From the NCBI GenBank assembly GCA_002747055.1, contig PDSQ01000030.1, positions 1 through 64,000 of the forward strand: a stretch of DNA of 64,000 nucleotides, written 5' to 3'. Under the pieces are notes generated by a model that was not told where the DNA came from, did no database searches, and saw only the letters and a list, made by a program, of their open reading frames with translations. This DNA is from Gammaproteobacteria bacterium. GTDB taxonomy: Bacteria; Pseudomonadota; Gammaproteobacteria; Pseudomonadales; Oleiphilaceae. The translations under genes were made by a program, and so were the position numbers. Shown in pieces: positions 37,213 through 47,263 of this stretch (its first letter is position 1; each line of letters begins with the position of its first letter).

Positions 37213-38013
37213 TTAGTCCTTTTCTACGCCGGCACTGTATTTTTGATGTAAAAATGAGAATCCTAACTCTGAGATAAAACTCATCAGCAAGTAGCCGATT
37301 GCAACTGGAATTAAAAATGTGAAGGGTTGATGAGTGGCCTTAGCCGCTTCAGAGGCAAGCCTTACCATATCCTGCAGGCCGAGTATCGAAACAAGAGCGG
37401 TAGCTTTTAGCAGTACTTGCCAGTTATTGGCGATGCCGGGCAGAGCATGGCGCATCATCTGGGGGAACAGAATGCGATGAAAACGTTGCCAGGATGTCAT
37501 GCCGTAAGCGACACCTGCTTCGATTTGCCCTTTTTCCACAGCCATAAAGGCGCCTCGAAAGGTTTCTCCCATATAGGCACCAAAAATAAAACCTATGGTA
37601 ATTACGCCAGCAAAAAATTCGTTGACATTGATAAAGAACTCATCTTCGTACCAGTTTCGCAGCCAGTCGAAAAAAAACCGGAAGTACCGGTTGCCCGGTG
37701 CCTGATCGGTAGCTGATTCGCTGAACATCTGGGCAAAAAAGCTTTCGTAATGACTATAAAAGGTGTCAGTTGCGGAGTTGATCAGCATTTGTCCGCCAAA
37801 AAAGAAAAGTAGCATCAATACCAGATCGGGTACACCGCGGATAAGTGTTGTGTAAGTGGAACCCGCTCCTCTCAGGAGCTTGCTAGAGGACAGTTTCGCA
37901 GAGGCAGTCAGCAGGCCAAGGAAGAGCGCAATGATGAGAGACAAAATGGCGACTTCGATGGTTAGAATTGCCCCTTCAAATATCGATGGGCCATAGCCTT
38001 TCAAATCTATCAT
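37213..38013 (-). CDS. hisQ: Basic amino-acid ABC transporter permease, HisQ/AotQ type
   Basis: A 266-residue permease of the HisMQ family. The N-terminus IFEGAILTIEVAILSLIIAL and the EAA loop QIEAGVAYGMTSWQRFHRIL are typical. A hydrophilic insert (about residues 75-135, with SESATDQAPGNRYFRFFFDW) makes it longer than enteric HisQ (about 228 residues). It follows the binding-protein gene with a 122-base gap and is followed by hisM. Confidence 0.9.
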   Translation of the reverse strand: MIDLKGYGPSIFEGAILTIEVAILSLIIALFLGLLTASAKLSSSKLLRGAGSTYTTLIRGVPDLVLMLLFFFGGQMLINSATDTFYSHYESFFAQMFSESATDQAPGNRYFRFFFDWLRNWYEDEFFINVNEFFAGVITIGFIFGAYMGETFRGAFMAVEKGQIEAGVAYGMTSWQRFHRILFPQMMRHALPGIANNWQVLLKATALVSILGLQDMVRLASEAAKATHQPFTFLIPVAIGYLLMSFISELGFSFLHQKYSAGVEKD

Positions 38014-38135
38014 TTTTTAGCTCTTGTGAATTCTTTTGGTCTGCTGGTGATTCCCTTGTGGTGGGGAAACGTCAAACCTCGATCGGCAGGGAGCCGCTGA
38101 TACACTGCTGCCGATCGATGTCACGGATAAGGTGG

Positions 38136-38894
38136 TTAAATTTTGATACTATAACTGAAGTATTTTTTCTGTATCGCGTCGTAGGTGCCGTCGGCTTTTA
38201 GTTTTTTGAGTGCCGCATTGAACTCTTCTGCAAGCTTGCCGTCTCGTTTACGGAATGCCATACCAATGCCGGTACCGACTTGAATCGTATTGCCGATTAC
38301 CTGGTAGCCGGTGTTGTTCAGCACAGTTTTTTCACCGACAGGAAAGTCAACGAAAACCAGGTCGAGGCGTCCGCCGGTCAGGTCAAGCACCATGTCATCG
38401 GCTGTGGTGTAGCGTTTTACTTTGACTACGTCACCCAGTTTTTCGGTTACATAGTTATCTTGCAGTGTACCACGCTGGACGCCGATCATTTTGTCTTTTA
38501 ATGCCGTTTTGCTGGTGACATCGAGGTCGTCAAGTGAGTTTTTGCCAAAAAATGCAGAAGGGGTATTGTAGTAGCCATCGGAGAAAAGCACGGTTTTCGC
38601 CCGTTCTTCCGTTATCGACATGGAGGACATGATTGCGTCATATTTTCGAGCCAGTAATCCAGGGATAATGCCATCCCAGGCTTGTACGACCCACTCGCAT
38701 TGCAGTCCGATTTCCTTGCATGCCGCGTTACCCAGGTCTACTTCAAAGCCGGTCAGTGTGCCATCAGGTTTTTTGTACTCGAAAGGCTCATAGGGTACAT
38801 CAACCGCAATTCTCACCTTGCTCCAGTCTTTGGCCTGCACGCCGGCGGCCATAAGAGCCAATATACATCCGAATACCAGTAAGGTTTTTTTCAT
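38136..38894 (-). CDS. Periplasmic binding protein for basic amino acids
   Basis: A 252-residue solute-binding protein of family 3 (ArgT/HisJ/AotJ). A signal peptide of about 21 residues ends GVQAK. The family signature GFEVDLGNAACKEIG lies early in the mature protein, with YEPFEYKKPDGTLTGFE and the ligand-contact region MSSMSITEERAKTVLFSDGY. ATG 38894 follows aaggag closely; GTG 38897 is one codon earlier. The 97-base gap to hisP and the 122-base gap to hisQ leave room for mRNA processing that would raise expression of this subunit. Confidence 0.92.
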   Translation of the reverse strand: MKKTLLVFGCILALMAAGVQAKDWSKVRIAVDVPYEPFEYKKPDGTLTGFEVDLGNAACKEIGLQCEWVVQAWDGIIPGLLARKYDAIMSSMSITEERAKTVLFSDGYYNTPSAFFGKNSLDDLDVTSKTALKDKMIGVQRGTLQDNYVTEKLGDVVKVKRYTTADDMVLDLTGGRLDLVFVDFPVGEKTVLNNTGYQVIGNTIQVGTGIGMAFRKRDGKLAEEFNAALKKLKADGTYDAIQKKYFSYSIKI

Positions 38895-38994
38895 CACTTT
38901 TCTCCTTTTTATTTTTGTTGGCTATACGCCAGTCAATTGCCTTGCAATCACAGCCAATGCGGTGATTGTCAGGTATCAAGGTCATCAGTATGGA

Positions 38995-39765
38995 TTAGTA
39001 GTTTGGTGCCAGAAACTGTTTCATGCGCTCCGAATCCGGGTTGTTGAATACCTGCCGGGGGTGACCCTGCTCTTCTATAACCCCCTGATGCAAAAACACG
39101 ACCTTGTTGGATACGTCTCTGGCAAAGCTCATTTCGTGGGTTACGACAATCATGGTTCTGCCTTCATTGGCCAGCTCCCGCATTACTTTTAAAACATCTC
39201 CGACCAGCTCTGGATCCAGGGCCGAAGTGGGTTCGTCAAACAGCATCACTTCCGGCTCCATAGCCAATGCCCGAGCTATGGCTGCCCGTTGTTGCTGGCC
39301 TCCGGACATTTGCGTGGGGTAGTAATCCTTGCGGTTCTCGATGCCCACTTTGGCCAGCAAATGAAGTGCTTTTTGTTCGGCTTCTTTTTTATTCACTCCC
39401 AAAACATGGATGGGAGCTTCGACAATATTTTCCAATATGGTCATATGCGACCACAGGTTGAAACTTTGGAACACCATAGATAGCTTTGCGCGCATTCCCT
39501 CGACTTGTTTGGTGTCACCCGGTTGTAACTCGCCATGCTTGTTTTTTTTAAATTTGATTGGGTCACCGTGAAGAATGATTTCTCCCGATGTAGGTACTTC
39601 GAGCATATTGATACAACGCAAAAACGTACTCTTTCCTGAACCGGATGAGCCGATCATCGAAATTACATCACCTTTTTTTGCTTCCAGTGATACGCCTTTC
39701 AAAACTTTGGTTTGGCCAAATCTCTTGTGTAAGTCGTTGACAATGAGGGGCGAAATTTCCGCCAT
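38995..39765 (-). CDS. hisP: Amino-acid ABC transporter ATP-binding protein, HisP/AotP type
   Basis: A 256-residue ATPase. Walker A is GSSGSGKST, the signature is [19 protein letters not shown], Walker B is [12 protein letters not shown], and the switch His is in VVTHEM. A short insert after the Walker A region ([19 protein letters not shown]) is normal for HisP. It is the first gene of the operon; the ATG follows aggag. Confidence 0.93.
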   Translation of the reverse strand: MAEISPLIVNDLHKRFGQTKVLKGVSLEAKKGDVISMIGSSGSGKSTFLRCINMLEVPTSGEIILHGDPIKFKKNKHGELQPGDTKQVEGMRAKLSMVFQSFNLWSHMTILENIVEAPIHVLGVNKKEAEQKALHLLAKVGIENRKDYYPTQMSGGQQQRAAIARALAMEPEVMLFDEPTSALDPELVGDVLKVMRELANEGRTMIVVTHEMSFARDVSNKVVFLHQGVIEEQGHPRQVFNNPDSERMKQFLAPNY

Positions 39766-40447
39766 CCGATTCTCCTGAAGTAGTGTGATGGTTTATATCT
39801 CAATCTGCGTCATACGGCTTATAAGCTAAATTGAGTGGTCGAAGGGCTTAGTATAAACCTTTCATGCTAATGAGTTTAGCCATATTAACCGTGAACCGAG
39901 AACACATTCAAACCCCTGAATTGCAATTCGGTCACTGTCATAGTGTGCTACCAAATAAAGCAAATTTTAGCCGCTGCAATACAAGCCGCTTGGCATAGGT
40001 GCTCTTCCCAGGAGCACACAATACGCCGGATTGAATTAAAAATCATCGAAACTATTGCGAAAATGTCAACTTTACCAGTTTTTTTGGGCGAAACAATCCG
40101 GTTGTTTCTATTTTGTGAGCCTGTGCAATTACTGTCGATTATAGATCGAGCGATTGACACATGATCATTGTTTGATAGCGACGATGAATGTCAGTGTGAC
40201 CGTGACAGTGAGTAGTGCGACACTAATTTTACGTAATGCCTGGTGATTGTCTGGTCACCGCACAAAAATGTTAAGTGCTCTACTTATATCTGTCTATCGA
40301 TATCTAGGTAATTGTCGCTAGATTCCGTAAGTTTGACTGCGCTCTTTGTGGATATTATTTTGAACTGTATGTATTATGTGCGTTGGTGAGGCATAACAAG
40401 TAAAAAAGCACTCAAACTTACGGTTACCTTGATAAGGATAAGAGCCT
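39766..40447. other. Intergenic region between the amino-acid importer and the BCCT gene
   Basis: About 680 bases between divergent genes. I see no supported gene; a 73-codon open frame at 39943-40164 has no recognisable similarity and no ribosome site. The region presumably holds the promoters of hisP and of the BCCT gene. A TTGACT at 40333 with TATTAT at 40353 has too short a spacer (14 bp) to be called. Confidence 0.5.
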
Positions 40448-42031
40448 ATGAAACACCAGATAGACAAATACAGTATCGAAAACACCGATTATTCTGTAGG
40501 ACAGGATAATGTTCAAAAGTGGGGATTCGACGTTCACAATCCAGTATTCAGTATCAGTGCAGGATTGGTGCTGGTATTCTTGATAGCGATTCTGGCCAGT
40601 GATCCATCCGCAGCGAAAGCAACGTTGGACGGACTTAAATGGAAAATTATTGGCAGCTTTGATCTTTTGTTTGTCTGGTCAGCGAATATTTTTTTGCTGT
40701 TTTGTTTGGCATTGATTTTCAGTCCTTTCGGTAAAATAAGATTGGGCGGAGATGCTGCAAAGCCAGAGCATTCGACTTTGTCCTGGTTAGCCATGCTGTT
40801 TGCCGCCGGTATGGGGATAGGGTTGATGTTCTGGAGCGTCGCCGAGCCGGTTGCCTATCTGACGGGGTGGTATAAAACGCCTTTGAATGTCCCCGCCAAC
40901 ACGGAAGCCGCTGCCGAGCTTGCGATGGGTGCGACCATGTTTCATTGGGGACTTCACCCATGGGCGATCTATGGAGTAGTGGCGCTCTCTCTTGCCTTTT
41001 TTGCCTACAACAAAGGCCTGCCATTGTCGATTCGATCCATATTTTATCCAATTCTGGGAGATAGAACCTGGGGCTGGGCGGGGCATATTGTCGATACCCT
41101 TGCTGTACTGGCAACCCTGTTCGGGCTAGCGACATCACTGGGGCTCGGTGCGCAACAGGCGGCCAGCGGTATCAACCATGTCTTTGCCAGTGACGGTGGC
41201 ATCGGCATGCAGATTACGATCATCGTTTTCGTTACCTTGTTGGCGACCGTTTCGGTTGTCAGGGGGATCGAAGGTGGTGTCAAACTGCTGAGCAACATTA
41301 ACATGATTATTGCCTTAGCGCTGCTTGTGTTTGTCGCCCTGGTCGCCTTTGCTGTCACCATGGGAACGATCCCTACCACGTTAATGTCATATATAGAAAA
41401 CATCGTGCCACTGAGCAACCCTCATGGTCGGGAAGACGAAGCCTGGTTACAAGGCTGGACCGTCTTTTATTGGGCCTGGTGGATATCCTGGTCGCCATTT
41501 GTCGGGATGTTTATCGCCCGAGTATCGAAAGGTCGTACCGTTCGAGAGTTTCTAATTGCGGTATTGTTGGTGCCAACCCTGGTGACCATTGTCTGGATGT
41601 CAGTTTTTGGGGGCCTGGCCATCGATCAGGTGGTGAATAAAGTTGGCGCATTGGGTGCAGAGGGATTGAAGGAAGTGCCTCTTGCCATGTTCCAGATGTT
41701 TGAAGCCTTGCCTTTAGGTACGCTTTTATCTGTGGTGGCGATTGTTCTTGTGTTGGTGTTTTTTATTACCTCGTCAGATTCCGGTTCTCTGGTTATCGAT
41801 AGCATTACCGCCGGTGGCAAGATCGACGCGCCGGTGCCCCAGCGGGTTTTCTGGGCAACCATAGAGGGTGCCATCGCTGCCGCCTTATTGTGGATAGGTG
41901 GCACGGAAGCGATTCAGGCTTTACAGGCCGGCGCTATTTCAACTGGACTGCCTTTCACTATCGTACTGTTACTGATGTGCGTTAGTTTGATATTGGGTTT
42001 TCGTACCGAAAAGTTCAATAAAGCTGGCTGA
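40448..42031 (+). CDS. BCCT-family transporter (betaine/carnitine/choline type)
   Basis: A 527-residue transporter with about 12 membrane helices. Family hallmarks are GMGIGLMFWSVAEPVAYL and the signature GWTVFYWAWWISWSPFVGMF followed by ARVSKGRTVREF. The sodium-coupled glycine-containing helix (GMGIGL) suggests Na+-driven betaine-type uptake. No long cytoplasmic C-terminal osmosensor is present, since the protein ends soon after the last helix. Substrate (glycine betaine, choline, carnitine or DMSP) is uncertain. Ribosome site aaggataaga precedes the ATG. Confidence 0.92.
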   Translation: MKHQIDKYSIENTDYSVGQDNVQKWGFDVHNPVFSISAGLVLVFLIAILASDPSAAKATLDGLKWKIIGSFDLLFVWSANIFLLFCLALIFSPFGKIRLGGDAAKPEHSTLSWLAMLFAAGMGIGLMFWSVAEPVAYLTGWYKTPLNVPANTEAAAELAMGATMFHWGLHPWAIYGVVALSLAFFAYNKGLPLSIRSIFYPILGDRTWGWAGHIVDTLAVLATLFGLATSLGLGAQQAASGINHVFASDGGIGMQITIIVFVTLLATVSVVRGIEGGVKLLSNINMIIALALLVFVALVAFAVTMGTIPTTLMSYIENIVPLSNPHGREDEAWLQGWTVFYWAWWISWSPFVGMFIARVSKGRTVREFLIAVLLVPTLVTIVWMSVFGGLAIDQVVNKVGALGAEGLKEVPLAMFQMFEALPLGTLLSVVAIVLVLVFFITSSDSGSLVIDSITAGGKIDAPVPQRVFWATIEGAIAAALLWIGGTEAIQALQAGAISTGLPFTIVLLLMCVSLILGFRTEKFNKAG

Positions 42032-42085
42032 TCCGGAAGTCTGCCCTTCTTTGTAACGGATATAAAGACGGATGGCGTGCAGTAT

Positions 42086-42108
42086 CGGGAGTCGTGCTAT
42101 GGCTCCCG
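42086..42108. terminator. Possible bidirectional hairpin between convergent genes
   Basis: 6-bp arms cgggag (42086-42091) and ctcccg (42103-42108) with an 11-nt loop lie between the convergent BCCT and exonuclease genes. There is no T-tract, so the call is weak. Confidence 0.3.
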
Positions 42109-42112
42109 GTCA

Positions 42113-42877
42113 TCACAACCAGATATCACCGACACAAAGATCCTGTTCCCCGTAGTAAGCCATTTGCGCTTGTAATAATTCGGCTGTCGCGAGCGCATCG
42201 GTCAGTGCATGATGAGGGCGATATATGGGTAAGTTGTAACGTATTCGTGTCGGCCCGAGTCTCGCAGGCTGGGCTCTTCTGCCTCTTAACCTGTTCCACC
42301 ATTTCGTAGAAAGGGTTCTTTGAATGACCGATTCGATATGGAAAGTATCGATTACCGGGAACAGAATCTCTTCGTCAACTAACCCCCGAATGGCATTGTT
42401 GAGGAAGTGTCGCTCTATTGGATAGTAGTGTACCGCCACTACTTTTCCCATCAGTTGGGCTAACAAGGCTTTCAGGATTTGTCCATGAAATGGCGCCGCT
42501 TCGACCTGTGAGTGGGTAATACCATGTATCACCACAGATTCTTCCGATAATGTATCGCCCTCGGGTTTTACCAGCCAATGACACGATTTGCGGCAGTGAA
42601 CACGGTTTAAATCAAACTGCACTATCCCGATACTCACTATTTCATCTCTGGCTGGATCGAGTCCGGTGGTTTCAAAATCCATCGCAATCAGGGGTACCTT
42701 TGAAAGGCGCGTCTCTGGACTGACAACGCCATGACCAAAAAACTGACGGAGCATCGTGGACTTTGTTTCATCTGCCCGGCGCGCATAGTATTCGGTCCAG
42801 TCAGTCTGGCTGGCGTAGTGTTGCCAATCCTGGCGTTTGATAGTGGGCCGGTTTTTTGCGGTGACCAATTGTGTCAT
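42113..42877 (-). CDS. DEDDh 3'-5' exonuclease (DnaQ/epsilon-like)
   Basis: A 254-residue exonuclease of the DnaQ family. Exo I is LIAMDFETTGLDP with D and E, Exo II lies around VAVHYYPIERHFLNNAI, and Exo III is HHALTDALATAELLQAQ with H and D. The first about 75 residues form an arginine-rich helical extension. It is the second gene of a pair with the cNMP/CBS/DUF294 protein, 55 bases downstream of it; this pairing recurs in proteobacteria, often near solute transporters, but its job is unknown. Confidence 0.88.
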   Translation of the reverse strand: MTQLVTAKNRPTIKRQDWQHYASQTDWTEYYARRADETKSTMLRQFFGHGVVSPETRLSKVPLIAMDFETTGLDPARDEIVSIGIVQFDLNRVHCRKSCHWLVKPEGDTLSEESVVIHGITHSQVEAAPFHGQILKALLAQLMGKVVAVHYYPIERHFLNNAIRGLVDEEILFPVIDTFHIESVIQRTLSTKWWNRLRGRRAQPARLGPTRIRYNLPIYRPHHALTDALATAELLQAQMAYYGEQDLCVGDIWL

Positions 42878-42932
42878 CCAAGTTCTCCAATACCTTTGGT
42901 TGTGTCACTGGTACCTTGTGACAATGATGCCT

Positions 42933-44792
42933 CTATGGTGCATTCGCGTGGTATTTGAACTTGAGAAAATTCTGAGCCTGGCTCAATACCTGAAAAGCAT
43001 CTTTTAAATGGCGTCTCTCGAAAGAAGACAAATGCTCCGGTTCGATATTGTTGTCGGGATCGATGCCATCTTCAATGTCTTTGGCCTGATGACGAATTCT
43101 AACCATGGAAATCAGCTCCATGGCATCTCGAATATCCGGCCCTTTTCCTACTGGTAACATCCCGTTTTCGATAATATCATCCAGACGTTCGAACGAATTT
43201 CTGGCATTGGAACCCGATGCCAATGCATGTACTCGGATTAAATCAGCCAGAGGTGCGGTTCCCCGTCTTTTCAGATTCACCGAATTATTGTGTTTGCCAT
43301 CTTTTTCCATCACAAAGGTTTTAAAGAAACCCAGTGGTGGCGTTCGTTTCAGTGCGTTTCGGGCCAGACAGGCCAGAAACCGTTTGTTTTTCCGGGCTTT
43401 CTGCACGACAAAGGTGTTCAGATCCTCAGCCCAGCGGGTTTTACCCGATACGCCATACAGATCGAAGAAGATGGAGCAGTTGAGTAATGCCTGCGGAACC
43501 GGATTTTCGATCCAGTCAGTAAAGGTTTGTCGCCATTGTGAACGCGTCATTCGCCATTTTGGATTGGATGCCATCACCCGGCCTTCACAATAGGGATAAC
43601 CGCATAGATCCAGGCCATCACAGACAAATTCAGCTAAGTCCCGAAAGTAATCACCATGTTTCGCTTCCTGATAGCTATCATCGAGAATGAGTGCGTTATC
43701 CTGATCAGTGATAATAAGTTGTTCATCTCTCGCCATCGACCCCAAAGCCAAAAAACAAAAAGGGATGGGTGCAGGGCCAAACTGTTGCTCGGCCAACTCC
43801 AGCAGCCTTTGTTTGAAGCAGCGGCCGATGACTGACATGGCGCTGCCGATCATATGGGAGTTCGCGTCTTCATTGACCAAACGAACAAAACAGGTTTTGA
43901 CTTGTCGAGACAGTTCCACCAACTCGTCGAGACAGCTTTGTTGGGAGATGCTGTTGACCAGCAAAAGGCTGTTTTGGGATTCATATTGCAATAGATCCGT
44001 CATCTCTACCATGGCAATGGCTTTGTCTTTGACCACCACGGGAATATGATGGGATTGATGCCTCAGCATCATCAAAATAGCATCGTAGACATAGGCTTTG
44101 TGATCCAGTGACAAAACTGAATCTGACACTATCTCGGCAATGGGTGAATCCGGACTCAAACCGGTCGCCAGCACTTTTGTACATAAGTCCGCCTGGGTTA
44201 CGATCCGAAACTCCTCTTCGTCGTTTTCCTTGTTGACTAGCAAGGCCGACACCTGATGTTCTGCCATTTGTGCTGCGGCAGTGGCGATGGCCATGCTTCT
44301 GGGGACGACGACCGGAGGCCGCAGGTGAAGTTTATCCAGGCGGACTGATGTCATCTGGCTCAAGGCTTCGGTCGAAGATACTGCGTGACGCAATCTACCT
44401 ACGTCTTCCACTTCCATAAAATCGGAAAAATAATCGGATGTCTGCATCAGTGCCTTGAAACGTTGCTCGGGAACGCAATACAGCAAGGTGTCTTCGAGAG
44501 TATGCACAGGAAATTTAACCCGGTTGTTCATCAGCAACCCGATTTGACCAAAAATCTCGCCTTCCTCCAGCCGATTATATAACTCGCCATTGCGCCGGAA
44601 TACTTCAACTGAACCGCTACGGACGATAAAGAGATCGTTAATCGTCTGGCCGTACTCAAGTACTTTTTCACCCGCCTTGAAATAACTGATTTCTATATCC
44701 TGCACTACGGCTTCCAGTTCAGTATCAGGCAGTTCCTTGAAAGGAACGACAGTAGAGAGAAATGATTGGATATCCAGCAGTTCAGTTTTCAT
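42933..44792 (-). CDS. cNMP-binding/CBS/DUF294 putative nucleotidyltransferase
   Basis: A 619-residue cytoplasmic signalling protein. Order: cyclic-nucleotide-binding domain (about 15-130, with GEIFGQIGLLMNNRVKFP), two CBS domains (about 160-285), the DUF294 nucleotidyltransferase-like domain with a GS-type motif (ALGSMARDEQLIITDQDNAL, about 350-370), and a C-terminal DUF294_C helical domain. The GS...D(x)D pattern matches the GlnD-type nucleotidyltransferase fold. Ligand and target are unknown. It is likely cotranscribed with the exonuclease. Confidence 0.88.
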   Translation of the reverse strand: MKTELLDIQSFLSTVVPFKELPDTELEAVVQDIEISYFKAGEKVLEYGQTINDLFIVRSGSVEVFRRNGELYNRLEEGEIFGQIGLLMNNRVKFPVHTLEDTLLYCVPEQRFKALMQTSDYFSDFMEVEDVGRLRHAVSSTEALSQMTSVRLDKLHLRPPVVVPRSMAIATAAAQMAEHQVSALLVNKENDEEEFRIVTQADLCTKVLATGLSPDSPIAEIVSDSVLSLDHKAYVYDAILMMLRHQSHHIPVVVKDKAIAMVEMTDLLQYESQNSLLLVNSISQQSCLDELVELSRQVKTCFVRLVNEDANSHMIGSAMSVIGRCFKQRLLELAEQQFGPAPIPFCFLALGSMARDEQLIITDQDNALILDDSYQEAKHGDYFRDLAEFVCDGLDLCGYPYCEGRVMASNPKWRMTRSQWRQTFTDWIENPVPQALLNCSIFFDLYGVSGKTRWAEDLNTFVVQKARKNKRFLACLARNALKRTPPLGFFKTFVMEKDGKHNNSVNLKRRGTAPLADLIRVHALASGSNARNSFERLDDIIENGMLPVGKGPDIRDAMELISMVRIRHQAKDIEDGIDPDNNIEPEHLSSFERRHLKDAFQVLSQAQNFLKFKYHANAP

Positions 44793-44858
44793 GGTTTGCT
44801 CACTATCTGGAGGGTTTCGCCTGAACCCGGTCAGCCTGACTTCTGCCAGGCTGGCCGC

Positions 44859-46592
44859 CTACTGACCAAACCGCCTTTCTATTTCATGGAGTATTTTTCT
44901 TTTAAGCTTCAAGCGTGCGCGTACGGCGAAAAACTGTAGTTTCTCGCTGATAGTCGGGTCACTGATCAATTCGGGAAGTAGTACTTTCATGGTCTCAGTC
45001 GCTTCTTTTACGTTGCCGAAGAGTATCGTCGGTGTTTTCAGCAATGCGTCGAAGGTGGTTTTTTGATGGGGGAACCACCACAGGTTTTTCGGGATATGAG
45101 GAACAAGATCGTTGTTGACCACTTTGATCCGGGTCATCGCCTCCAGTCCTATGTGCGAGTGAGTGCCGCCAATTCCGCTGTCTTTCCAACCTGTCCACGG
45201 CACTTCTGGCAGGCCATGAGTGACCACATGGTCGTTGATCGTAGTAATGCCAGCTTCAATTTTAAGTGCCAGTTTTTTACCTCTGGTCTGGTTCATTGTC
45301 CAGATACTCGATGTCAAACCCAGGTTTGAGTCGTTTGCCAGCGCCAGCGCCTCTTCTTCCGTTTTGAATGTCATTACACCAATAACCGGACCAAACGTTT
45401 CTTCATTCATTACCTTCATGGAGTGATTGACGTTAGTCAAGACAGTTGCCGGGTAGAACTGATCGGAAGCTTTGTCGGTAATTTTTGATTGCACGACTAT
45501 GCGTGCACCTTGCTCGAGCGCCTCATCCACGTGAGTGCGAATGGTTTCCATTTGCCGCGCGGTGGTGACAGCACCAATATCGATATCAAAATTACCACGC
45601 TCGGCTCCATGTCTGAGTTCTTGGACATGTTCTTTTACCAGCTTGAGAAATTTATCGGCAACCGCTTCGTGAACATATACTCTCTCTACGCCAGCACAGG
45701 TTTGGCCGTTGTTTTGGAAACCACCCCATACGATGCCGTGCGCGGCTCTTTCCAGGTGAGCGTCTTCCAGTACGATGGCGGCGTCATTGCCGCCCAACTC
45801 GAGCGAGACGGGGGTCAGGGTTTCGGCAGCTTGTTGCATCAGCATCTTGCCGACGCGTACGCTGCCGGTAAAAAAGATCTTGTCGATACCGTTCGCGAAC
45901 AGGGCGGAAGTGATTTCTGAAGAGTCGCCAACCACATGAGTGAATAATCCGTAGGGTAAATTGGCGGCCTGTATCGCCTTTTCAATTTCTTTGCCCACCA
46001 TGACGGTTTCTCTGGCGGTCTTGAACATAATTGCATTCCCGGCCATAAGTCCCATAAGAATTTCGCTAAACGGAATCGTCCAGGGGTAATTCCAGGGGCT
46101 GACCACAGCGACTACCCCGAGTGGTAATCTGTGCAGGCTGGTTTGTTTGTTGGCAGCGAGGATGCTGGAAACGGTCAGGCGTTTCTTTTTCAAATACTTC
46201 TTGGCTTTTCTGGCATACCAGTCAGTGGCTAGAATCGATGGCATTACCTCTGTTTGATACGCATCGGGAATGGTTTTCCCGTTATCTTGAGATATTACCT
46301 GGGAAATACGTTCGGCATTTTCTATCAGGTATTTCTGGATTCTCAGTATGTGATCGCGGCGCTCTTCAAAGGATGTTTCTCCCCAATACTTTTGCGCTTT
46401 TCTGGCATTGATCATCAATTCCGGAAAGGACGCCATGGGCGTACAGGGTGCTTCGCCGATTTTTTCACCCGTAGCCGGGTTGGTGGCTACGATGGTGGCC
46501 GGTTCCGATGTCCGGGTAATCGGCTTTTTTGGGCGGGGAGGTGGGGTTCTTTTCGTTGTTGTTTTCGCTGTTTCTGTTGTTTTTCTAGGCAT
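44859..46592 (-). CDS. NAD(P)-dependent aldehyde dehydrogenase with basic N-terminal extension
   Basis: A 577-residue aldehyde dehydrogenase. The catalytic cysteine is in NNGQTCAGVERVYV, the general-base glutamate in SLELGGND, and the cofactor loop in FTGSVRVGKML. An unusual Lys/Thr/Pro-rich tail of about 35 residues precedes the catalytic domain (TTTKRTPPPRPKKPITRT), and about 70 residues follow the core (ending ILHEIERRFGQ). ATG 46592 is preferred over the open frame to 46670, whose first 26 codons look non-coding. Closest in style to succinate-semialdehyde-type enzymes; the substrate is not known. Confidence 0.88.
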   Translation of the reverse strand: MPRKTTETAKTTTKRTPPPRPKKPITRTSEPATIVATNPATGEKIGEAPCTPMASFPELMINARKAQKYWGETSFEERRDHILRIQKYLIENAERISQVISQDNGKTIPDAYQTEVMPSILATDWYARKAKKYLKKKRLTVSSILAANKQTSLHRLPLGVVAVVSPWNYPWTIPFSEILMGLMAGNAIMFKTARETVMVGKEIEKAIQAANLPYGLFTHVVGDSSEITSALFANGIDKIFFTGSVRVGKMLMQQAAETLTPVSLELGGNDAAIVLEDAHLERAAHGIVWGGFQNNGQTCAGVERVYVHEAVADKFLKLVKEHVQELRHGAERGNFDIDIGAVTTARQMETIRTHVDEALEQGARIVVQSKITDKASDQFYPATVLTNVNHSMKVMNEETFGPVIGVMTFKTEEEALALANDSNLGLTSSIWTMNQTRGKKLALKIEAGITTINDHVVTHGLPEVPWTGWKDSGIGGTHSHIGLEAMTRIKVVNNDLVPHIPKNLWWFPHQKTTFDALLKTPTILFGNVKEATETMKVLLPELISDPTISEKLQFFAVRARLKLKRKILHEIERRFGQ

Positions 46593-46834
46593 AATGATCC
46601 CTGTTAAACGCGTCGTCTGGAGCTTGATTGAGTTTTTGTCCGGATGAATTATCGAAGCATAATAAACCAATTGGAATAATTACTCTATTTGTTGTAGGGC
46701 CAAAGGTGTGAATCGAGGCAGGATAAATAATGATAAGTCGTTCGCTGAAACTCTTTTGGGCGACTTAAATTCTTTTGAGTTACACTATGCGCCGTCAACA
46801 ATATCAATCTGAAACAGAACGAGTAAAAACGAAG

Positions 46835-47263
46835 ATGAAAATATGCGGTGTCGAAATAAAAGGCAATGACGCGATAATTTGCCTGCTGGAAAATTCCAAA
46901 GGCTTGTTTAATATCCCTGATTGTCGGGTTCGTCGTTTAACCCTGAATCAAAACACCCGGGATGATCTCAAGGCGTTCCAGTTTGCATTCGGCAAATTGA
47001 TGGCAGACTACAACGTCGACAAAGTAGTGATTCGGGAGCGTTTGATGAAAGGCAAGTTTGCAGGTGGTGCTCTGGGATTCAAGATGGAAGCGGCGCTGCA
47101 GTTGCTGGAAGGCGTCGATGTGGTAGTGATATCGCCGAGTGCGGTGAAACAGGCGTTACAGCAAAATCCATTGATGGTCGGGTTTGAAGAAACGGGATTG
47201 AAACCCTTTCAGGAAGTCGCTTTTATTACCGCTTACGCCGGTCATAGTGAGGTTGTTGAGTGA
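46835..47263 (+). CDS. DUF3010 family protein
   Basis: A 142-residue cytoplasmic protein of the DUF3010 family, function unknown. The N-terminus MKICGVEIKGNDAIICLLE has the look of an RNase H-like/actin-like strand pair, and VVIRERLMKGKFAGGALGFK is the most conserved-looking segment. ATG 46835 is chosen for its fit to the family; the frame is open back to 46775. The 3' end overlaps the helicase gene by 4 bases. Confidence 0.85.
   Translation: MKICGVEIKGNDAIICLLENSKGLFNIPDCRVRRLTLNQNTRDDLKAFQFAFGKLMADYNVDKVVIRERLMKGKFAGGALGFKMEAALQLLEGVDVVVISPSAVKQALQQNPLMVGFEETGLKPFQEVAFITAYAGHSEVVE

Noticed and set aside
39943..40164. 73-codon frame in the gap before the BCCT gene
   Set aside because: It shows no ribosome site and no protein-like composition.
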